Source: Nocardioides panacis
Lineage (GTDB): Bacteria > Actinomycetota > Actinomycetes > Propionibacteriales > Nocardioidaceae
Direction of reading: 5' to 3'
DNA: 64,000 bases
Assembly (NCBI RefSeq): GCF_019039255.1
Contig: NZ_CP077062.1
Span: 1,178,001 to 1,242,000 of the forward strand
In this document: one piece after another, positions 7,119 to 14,648 of the stretch
How the letters are laid out: each line of letters starts with the position of its first letter
Position numbering within the stretch: position 1 is the first letter of the stretch
Position numbers and translations under genes: made by a program
The notes under the pieces: generated by a model
The model's database searches: none
What the model was told of the DNA's origin: nothing
The model's input: only the letters and a program-made list of their open reading frames with translations

Positions 7119-8518
7119 ACGCCCGCGGCCCCCTCCAGCGCGACGACCTCGTCGTCGAGGTGGGTGAGCAGCCGCTGCAGGCGCGGCACCGTGCGACGGC
7201 AGCCGGTCAGCCCGAAGCCCAGGTTCCCGGCGTAGGACGTGCAGGTGATGTTCAGACCCATCCCGTGGATCGGGATCGAGAGCGGGTACATGCCCTCGAG
7301 CCGGGCGCCGTTGGAGTGCAACGGCTCCTCAGGGCCGGGGACGTTGGAGATGATCAGGTTGAACGGCGGCCGGGCGACCCCGTCCATCTTGAGCATCGGG
7401 CCGAGGACCGCGGGGGCCAGGCCGAGCGCGCTCATCGCCAGGATCTGCGCCGGCGTCATCGCACCGAGCGCCTCCTTGCCCGAGACCATCGAGTCGTGGA
7501 CCGACTGCAGGCGGTCGGCGGGGTCCGCCTGGTCGGTGCCCAGCCGGACCATCACCGAGCCCACCGAGTTGCCGCCCGACGCGGAGGCGCCCTGCGGTCC
7601 CTTGGCCTTGAGCGCGACCGGCACCATCGCCACCAGGGAGGTGTCCGGCAGCGCGTCGAGCTCGTCGAGGTAGGTGCGCATGGCGCCGCTGCACATCGCC
7701 AGCACGACGTCGTTGAGCGTCGTACCCGTGGCGCGGCCGATCGCCCGCAGCCGCTCCAGCGGCCAGTCCTCGGCGGCGAACCGGCGCGAGCCGGTGATCC
7801 GCTTGTTGATGATCGTGCGGGGGGCGTAGAGCGACACCGCCGAGGTCTCGTTGCGCACGCCCCGCGACAGGGTGCGGACCAGGGCACCGGGCAGCCCGGC
7901 CGCCTCGGAGCTGATCGCCAGCGCCGCCCGCAGCGCACCGAGCGGGACGGCCGACCCGGGGCCGGACTGCTCCGGCTCGCTCCGCGGCCGGCGGCGGGCG
8001 TGCTCGGCGGACCAGGTCGGCGCCATGCCCCGCTCGTCGGGGTCGGCGGACAGCACGCTCTGCATGAGCCGCATCGAGGACACGCCGTCGATCAGGGCGT
8101 GGTGCATCTTGCTGTAGACCCCGACCCGGCCGTCGCGCAGTCCCTCGATGACGTGCACCTCCCACAACGGGCGCTCGAGAGCCAGCCGGGTGCTGTGCAG
8201 CCGGCCGCACAGCTCGAGCAGCTCACGGATCCGGCCGGGCTTGGGCAGCGCGCTGTGCCGGACGTGGTACTCGATGTCGAACTTTTCGTCGTCGGTCCAG
8301 AACCACTGCCCGGCCGTCGCGACCGACCGGTGCGGCCGCTTGCGGAACAGCGGCGCCGGGTCGTCGTGGGTGAGCATGTCGTCGAACATGTCCTTGACGA
8401 ACGTGCGCCCGGCACCCTCGGGCTTGCGGAACAGCTGGAGCCCCCCGACGTGCATGGGCTGGCTGCGGTTCTCGGCGAACAGGAAGCCCGCGGACGTGGG
8501 GTCCATCGGTGTGGGCAT
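7115..8518 (-). CDS. WS/DGAT-type wax ester synthase/diacylglycerol acyltransferase
   Basis: 467 residues from ATG 8518. The catalytic HHxxxDG motif is present as MHHALIDGVS (His139, His140, Asp144, Gly145). The start MDPTSAGFLFAENRSQPMHVGGL is the family's conserved N-terminal substrate region, and NVPGPEEPLHSNGARLEGMYP followed by GLNITCTSYAGNLGFGLTGC is the usual C-terminal section. Enzymes of this family use acyl-CoA to acylate diacylglycerol or fatty alcohols for storage lipid. No other lipid gene is adjacent. The gene overlaps the ATPase gene tail to tail by four bases. Confidence 0.9.
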   Translation of the reverse strand: MPTPMDPTSAGFLFAENRSQPMHVGGLQLFRKPEGAGRTFVKDMFDDMLTHDDPAPLFRKRPHRSVATAGQWFWTDDEKFDIEYHVRHSALPKPGRIRELLELCGRLHSTRLALERPLWEVHVIEGLRDGRVGVYSKMHHALIDGVSSMRLMQSVLSADPDERGMAPTWSAEHARRRPRSEPEQSGPGSAVPLGALRAALAISSEAAGLPGALVRTLSRGVRNETSAVSLYAPRTIINKRITGSRRFAAEDWPLERLRAIGRATGTTLNDVVLAMCSGAMRTYLDELDALPDTSLVAMVPVALKAKGPQGASASGGNSVGSVMVRLGTDQADPADRLQSVHDSMVSGKEALGAMTPAQILAMSALGLAPAVLGPMLKMDGVARPPFNLIISNVPGPEEPLHSNGARLEGMYPLSIPIHGMGLNITCTSYAGNLGFGLTGCRRTVPRLQRLLTHLDDEVVALEGAAGV

Positions 8519-8576
8519 CGCTGGGGGCCCCTTTCGCTCGGAGGGTCGCGTGTGAGCGTAGCCACTCCGGGGCCCC

Positions 8577-8942
8577 TCACTCCGGCGGCTGGTCCTTGGT
8601 CCGGTGCAGCAGCCAGTCCCGGCCGGTGTCGATCAGCGCGTAGCGGACCGCGCCCTCGCGGCCGTGCAGCACGAACAGCATCCGCCGCTCGGTGCGGTCC
8701 TCGTCCTGCCACCAGCCCGTGTCGGCCACCGACTTGTCGGCGTCCTCGTAGGCGAGGTGGTCCAGGTCGTGGTCGCCGACCGCGACGGCGAGCCGGTCCT
8801 GGCTCGGGCTGGTCGGCACCCCCTTGGGCAGCGCCCAGGAGCGCAGCACGCCACCCTCCTCGAGCCGCGGGTCGAAGTGGTGCCGCGGCTTGTGGTGCTC
8901 GTGCAGCACGAACGCGGGCCGCCGGACGGTGTGGTCGCTCAC
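8577..8942 (-). CDS. Stand-alone LigD-type 3'-phosphoesterase (PE) domain protein
   Basis: About 121 residues from GTG 8942, which follows a plausible GCAGGA. Starting at the in-frame ATG at 8987 would overlap the divergent helicase start, so I prefer the internal GTG. The core HHFDPRLEEGGVLRSWALPKG corresponds to the conserved H-x-D/R-L-E...SWA-x-PKG block of the DNA ligase D phosphoesterase domain, which trims 3'-phosphate or ribonucleotide ends before end joining. There are no polymerase or ligase domains. It is divergent from a SWIM-SNF2 helicase with only 43 bases between them, which hints at a shared DNA-repair role (inference). Confidence 0.8.
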   Translation of the reverse strand: MSDHTVRRPAFVLHEHHKPRHHFDPRLEEGGVLRSWALPKGVPTSPSQDRLAVAVGDHDLDHLAYEDADKSVADTGWWQDEDRTERRMLFVLHGREGAVRYALIDTGRDWLLHRTKDQPPE

Positions 8943-8985
8943 ACCACCATCCTGCCTGTCGGCGCCCCCTCGTAGGCTCGCGGTC

Positions 8986-11900
8986 ATGGTCGACCTGTCC
9001 TCGCTGCTCGGTGACGAGGACCTGCGCCGTCGCTACGGCACGCCGACGCTGGACCGGGCGTGGGACTACGTCCGTCGCGGCAACGTGCTCTCCTGCACCC
9101 ACGACCTGGACTCCGACGGCGACCTCGACGTCCGTGGCACCGTGGCCGGGTCCACCAGCGCGCCGTACACCGTGAGCCTCAGCGTCGGGTCGGACGGCGA
9201 CGGCGCCTGGGTGTTCGGGCGGTGCAGCTGCCCGGTGGGGGAGGGGTGCAAGCACGCGCTCGCGGTGCTGATCACGGTGCGCGACGAGCAGGCGCGTACG
9301 TCGCCGCAGTCCGAGCGGCGCTGGGAGCGGCAGCTGTCCTCGCTGCTGGACGAGCTCGACGAGCGCGCCGTGAAGTCCCAGGAGCGCACCGACCAGCCGC
9401 TCGCGCTGCAGGTCGAGCTCAAGCCGCCGGCCCGCTCGACCGCCTACCGCGGCTGGTCGCGCGACGTGCCCAGCGCGCGCGGCACGCTGCGGATGCGGCC
9501 GATGCGCCGGGGAGCCCGGGACAACTGGGTGCGCACCGGCATCTCCTGGTCCGACGTGCCCTACCTGGACCGCAACGGTGCCCATCCGCCGGAGCAGGTG
9601 GTCGCGCTCAACGACCTGCTCTCCGGGCACCGCCTGGCCATGCGACAGCTCTACTTCGGCGCCGACGGCAACGTGGCACTGGGGTCCTTCGGGCCCGACG
9701 AGGTGTCCCTGGTCCGGCGGGCCGTCGCGGCCGGGATGCCGCTGCTGGCCGGGCCCGGGCTCTCCGCGGTGACGCTCGCCGACCCGGTGACGCTCCAGCT
9801 CGACGTCAACGCCGCGCCTGCCCGCGACGCCCAGCTGCGGCTCGGGGTCCCGCTCGACGGCGAGTGGTACGGCGCCGCCGACCTCGACGTGCTGGGCGAG
9901 GGCGGTCACGCCGTCGCGCTCTGGCTCGCCGACGGCGACCGCTGGTCGGTGACGCTGGCCGCGCTGACGGCACCGCCGGGTCCGGAGGTCCGCCGCCTGC
10001 TCAAGCGCGGCGACTCGGTGGTGGTGCCGGCCGCCGACCGCGACGACCTGGTCGCGGAGTACCTCCCCCGCCTGCAGCGGCACGTCCCGGTGATCTCCTC
10101 CGACGGGTCCGTCGACGTGCCCCGGCCGGCCGACGCGCGACTCGCGCTCACCGTGACGTGGGTGGCCGCCGACGAGGTGCGCACCGCGTGGACGTGGCGC
10201 TACCGGGTCGGCACCGACGACCGCGTCTACGCCCTGTCGGAGACCCGGGGGCTGCGCGGCGTGCGCCGTCCCGACCAGGAGCAGGAGCTGCTCGACCGGT
10301 TGGTGCTCGACGCCGAGCAGGAGCACCACCTCTGCCGCGGGCACCAGCGCGGGATGGGCCTGGAGGACGCCAGGACCTACCGCGACGCCCACGCGATCCT
10401 GTTCGCGACCGAGCTGCTGCCGGGGCTGCGCGGCCAGGTGGAGATCGACGAGATCGGCGACCAGCCGGACTACCGCGAGCTGGACGGCGTGCCCGTGATC
10501 CACTTCGTCAGCCGCGAGCGGCCCGGCCACGACCAGCTCGACCACCCCGTCGACTGGCTCGACCTCGAGATCGAGATCACCGTCGACGGCACTCCGATCG
10601 CGCTGGCCCACGTGCTGGCCGCGCTGACCACCGGCCTCGACCGGGTGATCCTGCGCAACGGCAAGCACCTGCGCATCGACCGGCCCGAGTTCGCGCACCT
10701 GCAGCGGCTCGTCGAGGCAGCCGCCGAGCTCCAGGAGCAGCCGGAGGGCGGCGTCCGCGTCGGGCACCACGACCTGGGCCTGTGGGACGAGCTGGCAGAG
10801 GTCGGCATCGTCGACGAGCAGGCCGCCCAGTGGGTGCGGGCCGCGCAGGCGCTCCGGTCTCTCGACACCCTGCCGGCCGTCGAGCCGGTCGGGCTCGAGG
10901 CCCAGCTGCGGTCCTACCAGCTGGCCGGGTTCCGCTGGCTGGCCTACCTCTGGCAGTCCGGGCTGGGCGGGATCCTGGCCGACGACATGGGGCTCGGCAA
11001 GACCATCCAGACCCTCGCGCTCGTCGCGCACGCCCGGGCGCACGGCGCCGCCCCCTTCCTCGTCGTCGCGCCCACCAGCGTGGTCGGCCTGTGGGCGAGC
11101 GAGGCGGCGCACTTCACCCCCGGCCTCGACGTCCGGGTCGTCACCGAGTCGCAGGCCCGGCGCGGGTCGTCGGTCGCCGAGGTGGCCGACGGCGCCGACG
11201 TCGTGGTGACCTCCTACACGCTCTACCGGCTCGAGGCCGCCGACTACGTCGCACTCGCCTGGGGCGGCCTGGTGCTCGACGAGGCGCAGACCGTCAAGAA
11301 CCACACCGGCAAGACCTACCAGGCCGTGCGCCGGCTCGACGTACCCTTCCGGCTCGCGCTGTCCGGCACCCCGATGGAGAACCGGCTGATGGAGCTGTGG
11401 TCGCTGCTGTCGATCGTGGCGCCGGGGCTCTACCCGTGGCCGCAGCGGTTCACCGAGGCGGTCGCCAACCCGGTCGAGCGGCTCGGCGACCGTGAGGTGC
11501 TGGCCCGCTTCCGGCGCCGGATCCGGCCGTTCCTGCTGCGCCGCACCAAGGACCTGGTGGCCGCCGACCTGCCGGCCAAGCAGGAGCAGGTCCTCGAGGT
11601 GCAGCTCACCCCCCGGCACCGCACGATCTACGAGACGCACCTGCAGCGGGAGCGCCAGACGGTGCTGGGCCTGGTCGACGACTTCGACAAGCACCGGATG
11701 GCGATCTTCCGGTCGCTGACCCGGCTGCGCCAGCTCAGCCTGGACGCGGGGCTGGTCGACCCGGCCTACGACGGGGTGGGCTCGGCCAAGGTCGACGTGC
11801 TCGTGGACCACTTGCTCGAGCTCGCCGCCGAGGGGCACCGGGCGCTGGTGTTCAGCCAGTTCACGTCGTTCCTGACCCGGGTGCGTGCCCGGCTCGACCG

Positions 11901-12288
11901 GGAGGGCCTCTCCTCGTCCTACCTCGACGGCACCACCCGGCACCGCCCGCAGGTCGTCGACGCCTTCCGCACCGGCGACGACCCGGTCTTCCTGATCAGC
12001 CTCAAGGCCGGCGGCGTGGGGCTGACCCTGACCGAGGCCGACTACGTCTTCGTGATGGACCCGTGGTGGAACCCGGCCGTCGAGGCGCAGGCCGTGGACC
12101 GCACGCACCGGATCGGCCAGACCCGTCCGGTCAACGTCTACCGGCTGGTCGCGGCGCAGACCATCGAGGAGAAGGTGATGGAGCTCAAGGCCCGCAAGGC
12201 CGCGCTGTTCGCACAGGTGGTCGACGACGACGCGCTGATGTCGGCCCCCATCGGCGCCGACGACGTGCGGGCCCTGTTCGAGGACTGA
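8986..12288 (+). CDS. SWIM zinc-finger SNF2-family helicase
   Basis: 1100 residues from ATG 8986. Residues about 80-95 carry a SWIM zinc finger (CSCPVGEGCKHALAVL, pattern CxC-n-CxH). The C-terminal half is a Swi2/Snf2 ATPase: Walker A LADDMGLGKTIQT near residue 665, Walker B LVLDEAQTVKN near 765, LALSGTPMENR, and the helicase C motifs DPWWNPAVEAQAVDRTHRIGQ. It should be a DNA-dependent ATPase or translocase that remodels DNA-bound proteins. The large middle region (100-600) is family-typical but unassigned. It is divergent from the PE-domain gene. Confidence 0.92.
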   Translation: MVDLSSLLGDEDLRRRYGTPTLDRAWDYVRRGNVLSCTHDLDSDGDLDVRGTVAGSTSAPYTVSLSVGSDGDGAWVFGRCSCPVGEGCKHALAVLITVRDEQARTSPQSERRWERQLSSLLDELDERAVKSQERTDQPLALQVELKPPARSTAYRGWSRDVPSARGTLRMRPMRRGARDNWVRTGISWSDVPYLDRNGAHPPEQVVALNDLLSGHRLAMRQLYFGADGNVALGSFGPDEVSLVRRAVAAGMPLLAGPGLSAVTLADPVTLQLDVNAAPARDAQLRLGVPLDGEWYGAADLDVLGEGGHAVALWLADGDRWSVTLAALTAPPGPEVRRLLKRGDSVVVPAADRDDLVAEYLPRLQRHVPVISSDGSVDVPRPADARLALTVTWVAADEVRTAWTWRYRVGTDDRVYALSETRGLRGVRRPDQEQELLDRLVLDAEQEHHLCRGHQRGMGLEDARTYRDAHAILFATELLPGLRGQVEIDEIGDQPDYRELDGVPVIHFVSRERPGHDQLDHPVDWLDLEIEITVDGTPIALAHVLAALTTGLDRVILRNGKHLRIDRPEFAHLQRLVEAAAELQEQPEGGVRVGHHDLGLWDELAEVGIVDEQAAQWVRAAQALRSLDTLPAVEPVGLEAQLRSYQLAGFRWLAYLWQSGLGGILADDMGLGKTIQTLALVAHARAHGAAPFLVVAPTSVVGLWASEAAHFTPGLDVRVVTESQARRGSSVAEVADGADVVVTSYTLYRLEAADYVALAWGGLVLDEAQTVKNHTGKTYQAVRRLDVPFRLALSGTPMENRLMELWSLLSIVAPGLYPWPQRFTEAVANPVERLGDREVLARFRRRIRPFLLRRTKDLVAADLPAKQEQVLEVQLTPRHRTIYETHLQRERQTVLGLVDDFDKHRMAIFRSLTRLRQLSLDAGLVDPAYDGVGSAKVDVLVDHLLELAAEGHRALVFSQFTSFLTRVRARLDREGLSSSYLDGTTRHRPQVVDAFRTGDDPVFLISLKAGGVGLTLTEADYVFVMDPWWNPAVEAQAVDRTHRIGQTRPVNVYRLVAAQTIEEKVMELKARKAALFAQVVDDDALMSAPIGADDVRALFED

Positions 12289-12314
12289 GCCGAGGGCTGC
12301 GTAGGCTCCCGCGG

Positions 12315-12917
12315 ATGAGCGCCTACGACACCGTGGACTGGCGGCGACGCGTGTTCGCCCTGTACTCCGACGTACGGGCGACCGCCGAGCCGGCCGCCGC
12401 CCACGACCTCTGGCGGCGGGGTCGCGACGAGCTGTTCGCCTCGCACCCGGCCACGCCGCTGCGGGAGCCGGACCGGGCGTCCTTCCGGGGCCTGCCGGTG
12501 CCGGCCTACGACCCGGCCTGGCGGTTCGAGGTCGAGGTCCGCGACGCCGCCCCGGAGCGGGTCGAGCTCGACACCGGCACCGACGGGGCGGTCCCGTTCG
12601 AGCGGCTCGGCGTCGTGGACCTCCCCGGCGTCGGCAGCCTCGACGTCTGGCGCCTCGCGTCGTACGGCGGCGGGCTGTTCGTCCCGGTCAAGGACGCGTC
12701 GGCCGGCCGGCCCGGCGGCACCTACGGCGGCGGCCGCTACCTCGTCGACACCGTCAAGGGCGCGGACCTCGGCTCGGCGGGCGGCACGCTGGTCCTCGAC
12801 CTCAACTTCGCCTACAACCCGTCCTGCGCCTACGACCCGGACTGGGCCTGCCCCCTCGCGCAGCCCGGCAACACGGTGCCCGCGGAGATCCCGGTGGGGG
12901 AGCGGACCTACCCGTAG
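12315..12917 (+). CDS. DUF1684 family protein
   Basis: 200 residues from ATG 12315. Family features are clear: an N-terminal WRRRVFALYSDVR-like helix, LWRRGRDELFASHPATPL, the repeated glycine pattern GGTYGGGRYLVDTVKGAD and the C-terminal FAYNPSCAYDPDWACPLA, whose two Cys residues are a conserved signature. Members are small cytoplasmic proteins of unknown biochemistry, widespread in actinobacteria. It starts 26 bases after the helicase gene and is probably co-transcribed with it. Its 3' end is overlapped by an antisense protease remnant. Confidence 0.85.
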   Translation: MSAYDTVDWRRRVFALYSDVRATAEPAAAHDLWRRGRDELFASHPATPLREPDRASFRGLPVPAYDPAWRFEVEVRDAAPERVELDTGTDGAVPFERLGVVDLPGVGSLDVWRLASYGGGLFVPVKDASAGRPGGTYGGGRYLVDTVKGADLGSAGGTLVLDLNFAYNPSCAYDPDWACPLAQPGNTVPAEIPVGERTYP

Positions 12918-13050
12918 CAGGGTCCGGCACCGAGCACGGCGAGGCCGGTGAGGTCACCGGGTCCCCAGCCGGTGCGCCCGGTGTTCTCGGCGTCCATCAG
13001 CTCGCCGGCGTCGTCGACGTGGTCGAGGGGCGTCACCCCAGCACCAGCAC
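12908..13050 (-). pseudogene. Possible C-terminal remnant of a matrixin-like secreted metalloprotease
   Basis: Reading the minus strand towards a TAG at 12910-12908 gives LDHVDDAGELM, NTGRTGWGPGDLTGLA and VLGAGPCYG-stop. This resembles the end of actinobacterial M10/matrixin-like proteases, where HxxGHxxGLDHVDD is followed by a Met-turn and a GPGDxxGLxxLG tail. The zinc-binding helix that should precede it is missing (the frame reads LAAVRAGAGVTP instead) and there is no start. I therefore read it as a relic; a short expressed peptide cannot be excluded. The rest of the 285-base gap to the lysozyme gene shows a T-rich patch (13095-13106) that may belong to the lysozyme promoter. Confidence 0.35.
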
Positions 13051-13202
13051 GAACGGCTGCGAGCTGCCGCGTCGGTATGGGGCACCTTTCGGTGTTTTAC
13101 TTACGGCACCCCGTCGGGCGGGTTAGCCTCGAGGACTCACCTGCACCACCTGTAACGAGATCGGGGTCGCCGCCGCGGTCCCTGGGAGACTCGGAGGAAC
13201 CC

Positions 13203-14582
13203 GTGAGTAGATCGGTCGCTGCCGTCCGTCGTACGACCCGCCTGTTCGTCGTGCTCGTGACCTCGCTCGCCGCGATGGCCGCCTCGGCCCTGGCGTACGC
13301 CGACGGCGTCGACGTCTCGCACTGGCAGGGGTCGGTGAGCTGGACCAAGGTCAAGGCCGCCGGCATGCAGTTCGCGTTCATGAAGGCCACCGAGTCGACC
13401 ACCTACACCGACACCCAGCTGGCCACGAACTGGGCCGGCACGCAGGCCGTCGGGCTCTACCGCGGCGCGTACCACTTCGCCCGGCCGAGCACGAGCGCCG
13501 GCTCCGCGGCCAAGCAGGCGGCGTACTTCGTCTCCAAGGTCGGCTCGTTCCAGAACCCCGGCACGCTGCCGCCCGTGCTCGACCTCGAGGCCAGCGGCGG
13601 ATTGGGCGTCACCACCCTGCGGACCTGGACCGCGACCTGGCTCAGCGAGGTCGAGCGGCTCACCGGCCGGGTCCCGATGATCTACGTGTCCCCGGCCTTC
13701 TGGGAGCACTACCTCGGCAACAGCACGGCCTTCACCCGCTACCCGCTGTGGATCGCGCACTACGGCGTGAGCAGCCCGCGGGTCCCCGGCGGCTGGCCCA
13801 CCTGGACGTTCTGGCAGCGCACCAGCAGCGGCTCGGTCAGCGGCATCTCCGGCAACGTCGACATGAACCGCTTCAACGGCACCACCGCGCAGCTCGCCAC
13901 CCTGGCGATCACCACGGGCGGCTCGTCGGTGCCGGTGCCCCCGGGCCCGAGCGTCCCGGCCGCCTCGCCCACCGCGCTCACCGCGACCCCCTCCGCCACC
14001 ACGGTGCCGGCGCGCGGCGCCCTGTCCATCTCGGGGTCGCTGACCCGGAGCACCGACGGCGCCCCGCTGGCGAACCTGCCCGTCGTCCTGCAGTCCCGCC
14101 CGGTCGGCAGCTCGACCTGGAAGACGCTGGGCACCGTGACCACCGACGCCAACGGTGCGTACGTCGCGGTGACCACCGTGCCGAGCGCCACCGAGTACCA
14201 GACCGTGTACGGCGGTGACGGGTCCACGCTGGCCCCGGCCACCTCGCCCCGCGCGCAGGTGCTCAACCCGGCCCCGGCGCGGGTGACGGTCTACCTGCAC
14301 AAGAACAAGACCGCCAAGGTGCGCAAGGGCACCGCGGTGATGGTCTACGGCCACATCAAGACCGCTGCCGGGCCGATCACCGGAAAGTACGTCCGGTTCT
14401 ACCAGCGCAAGGCCGGCACCAAGCGCTGGTCCTACGTGCGCCGTACCGCCAGCCTGTCGCCCACCGGGTGGTACTCCACGGTCGTGCGGCCGCGCCGCTC
14501 GACGACCTACAAGGCGGTCTCGTTCGCGGCCCCCGGGCTGCGCTCGAGCACCTCGAACCTGACCACCGTGCGAACCCGCTGA
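13203..14582 (+). CDS. Secreted GH25 lysozyme-like muramidase
   Basis: 459 residues from GTG 13203, with GGAGG upstream. A Sec signal peptide (residues 1-33, core LFVVLVTSLAAMAASALAYA) is followed by a glycoside hydrolase family 25 domain (35-245): the N-terminal DGVDVSHWQG with the catalytic-site Asp, the catalytic DxE as VLDLEASG (127-129), MIYVSPAFW, and WTFWQRTSSG. After a Pro/Ser linker come two beta-sandwich repeats (about 265-360 and 365-459) of the kind that bind cell-wall polymers. It should cleave the MurNAc-GlcNAc bond of peptidoglycan outside the cell. It ends at a strong shared inverted repeat facing the M50 protease gene. Confidence 0.9.
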   Translation: MSRSVAAVRRTTRLFVVLVTSLAAMAASALAYADGVDVSHWQGSVSWTKVKAAGMQFAFMKATESTTYTDTQLATNWAGTQAVGLYRGAYHFARPSTSAGSAAKQAAYFVSKVGSFQNPGTLPPVLDLEASGGLGVTTLRTWTATWLSEVERLTGRVPMIYVSPAFWEHYLGNSTAFTRYPLWIAHYGVSSPRVPGGWPTWTFWQRTSSGSVSGISGNVDMNRFNGTTAQLATLAITTGGSSVPVPPGPSVPAASPTALTATPSATTVPARGALSISGSLTRSTDGAPLANLPVVLQSRPVGSSTWKTLGTVTTDANGAYVAVTTVPSATEYQTVYGGDGSTLAPATSPRAQVLNPAPARVTVYLHKNKTAKVRKGTAVMVYGHIKTAAGPITGKYVRFYQRKAGTKRWSYVRRTASLSPTGWYSTVVRPRRSTTYKAVSFAAPGLRSSTSNLTTVRTR

Positions 14583-14594
14583 CCCACCCACCAA

Positions 14595-14648
14595 CCGGGT
14601 CGTCCGGTTGAGCGCGCGCCCTAGCGCCCCCGCAACCGGACGACCCGG
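14595..14648. terminator. Bidirectional terminator between convergent lysozyme and M50 protease genes
   Basis: CCGGGTCGTCCGGTTG at 14595-14610 pairs perfectly with CAACCGGACGACCCGG at 14633-14648 (16 bp, 22-base loop). There is no clear U-tract, as is common in high-GC actinobacteria. It lies 12 bases after the lysozyme stop and just beyond the reconstructed stop (14655) of the protease gene, which supports that stop over the one at 14621 inside the loop. Confidence 0.8.

Noticed and set aside
8092-12108. 1338-codon antisense frame opposite the SNF2 helicase
   Set aside because: The plus strand has full helicase motifs; the antisense protein is low-complexity His/Arg/Gly sequence.
13080-13202. 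Cyclic di-AMP (ydaO-type) riboswitch before the GH25 lysozyme gene
   Set aside because: Such riboswitches often precede actinobacterial cell-wall hydrolases, but I could not find the conserved core elements in this leader.
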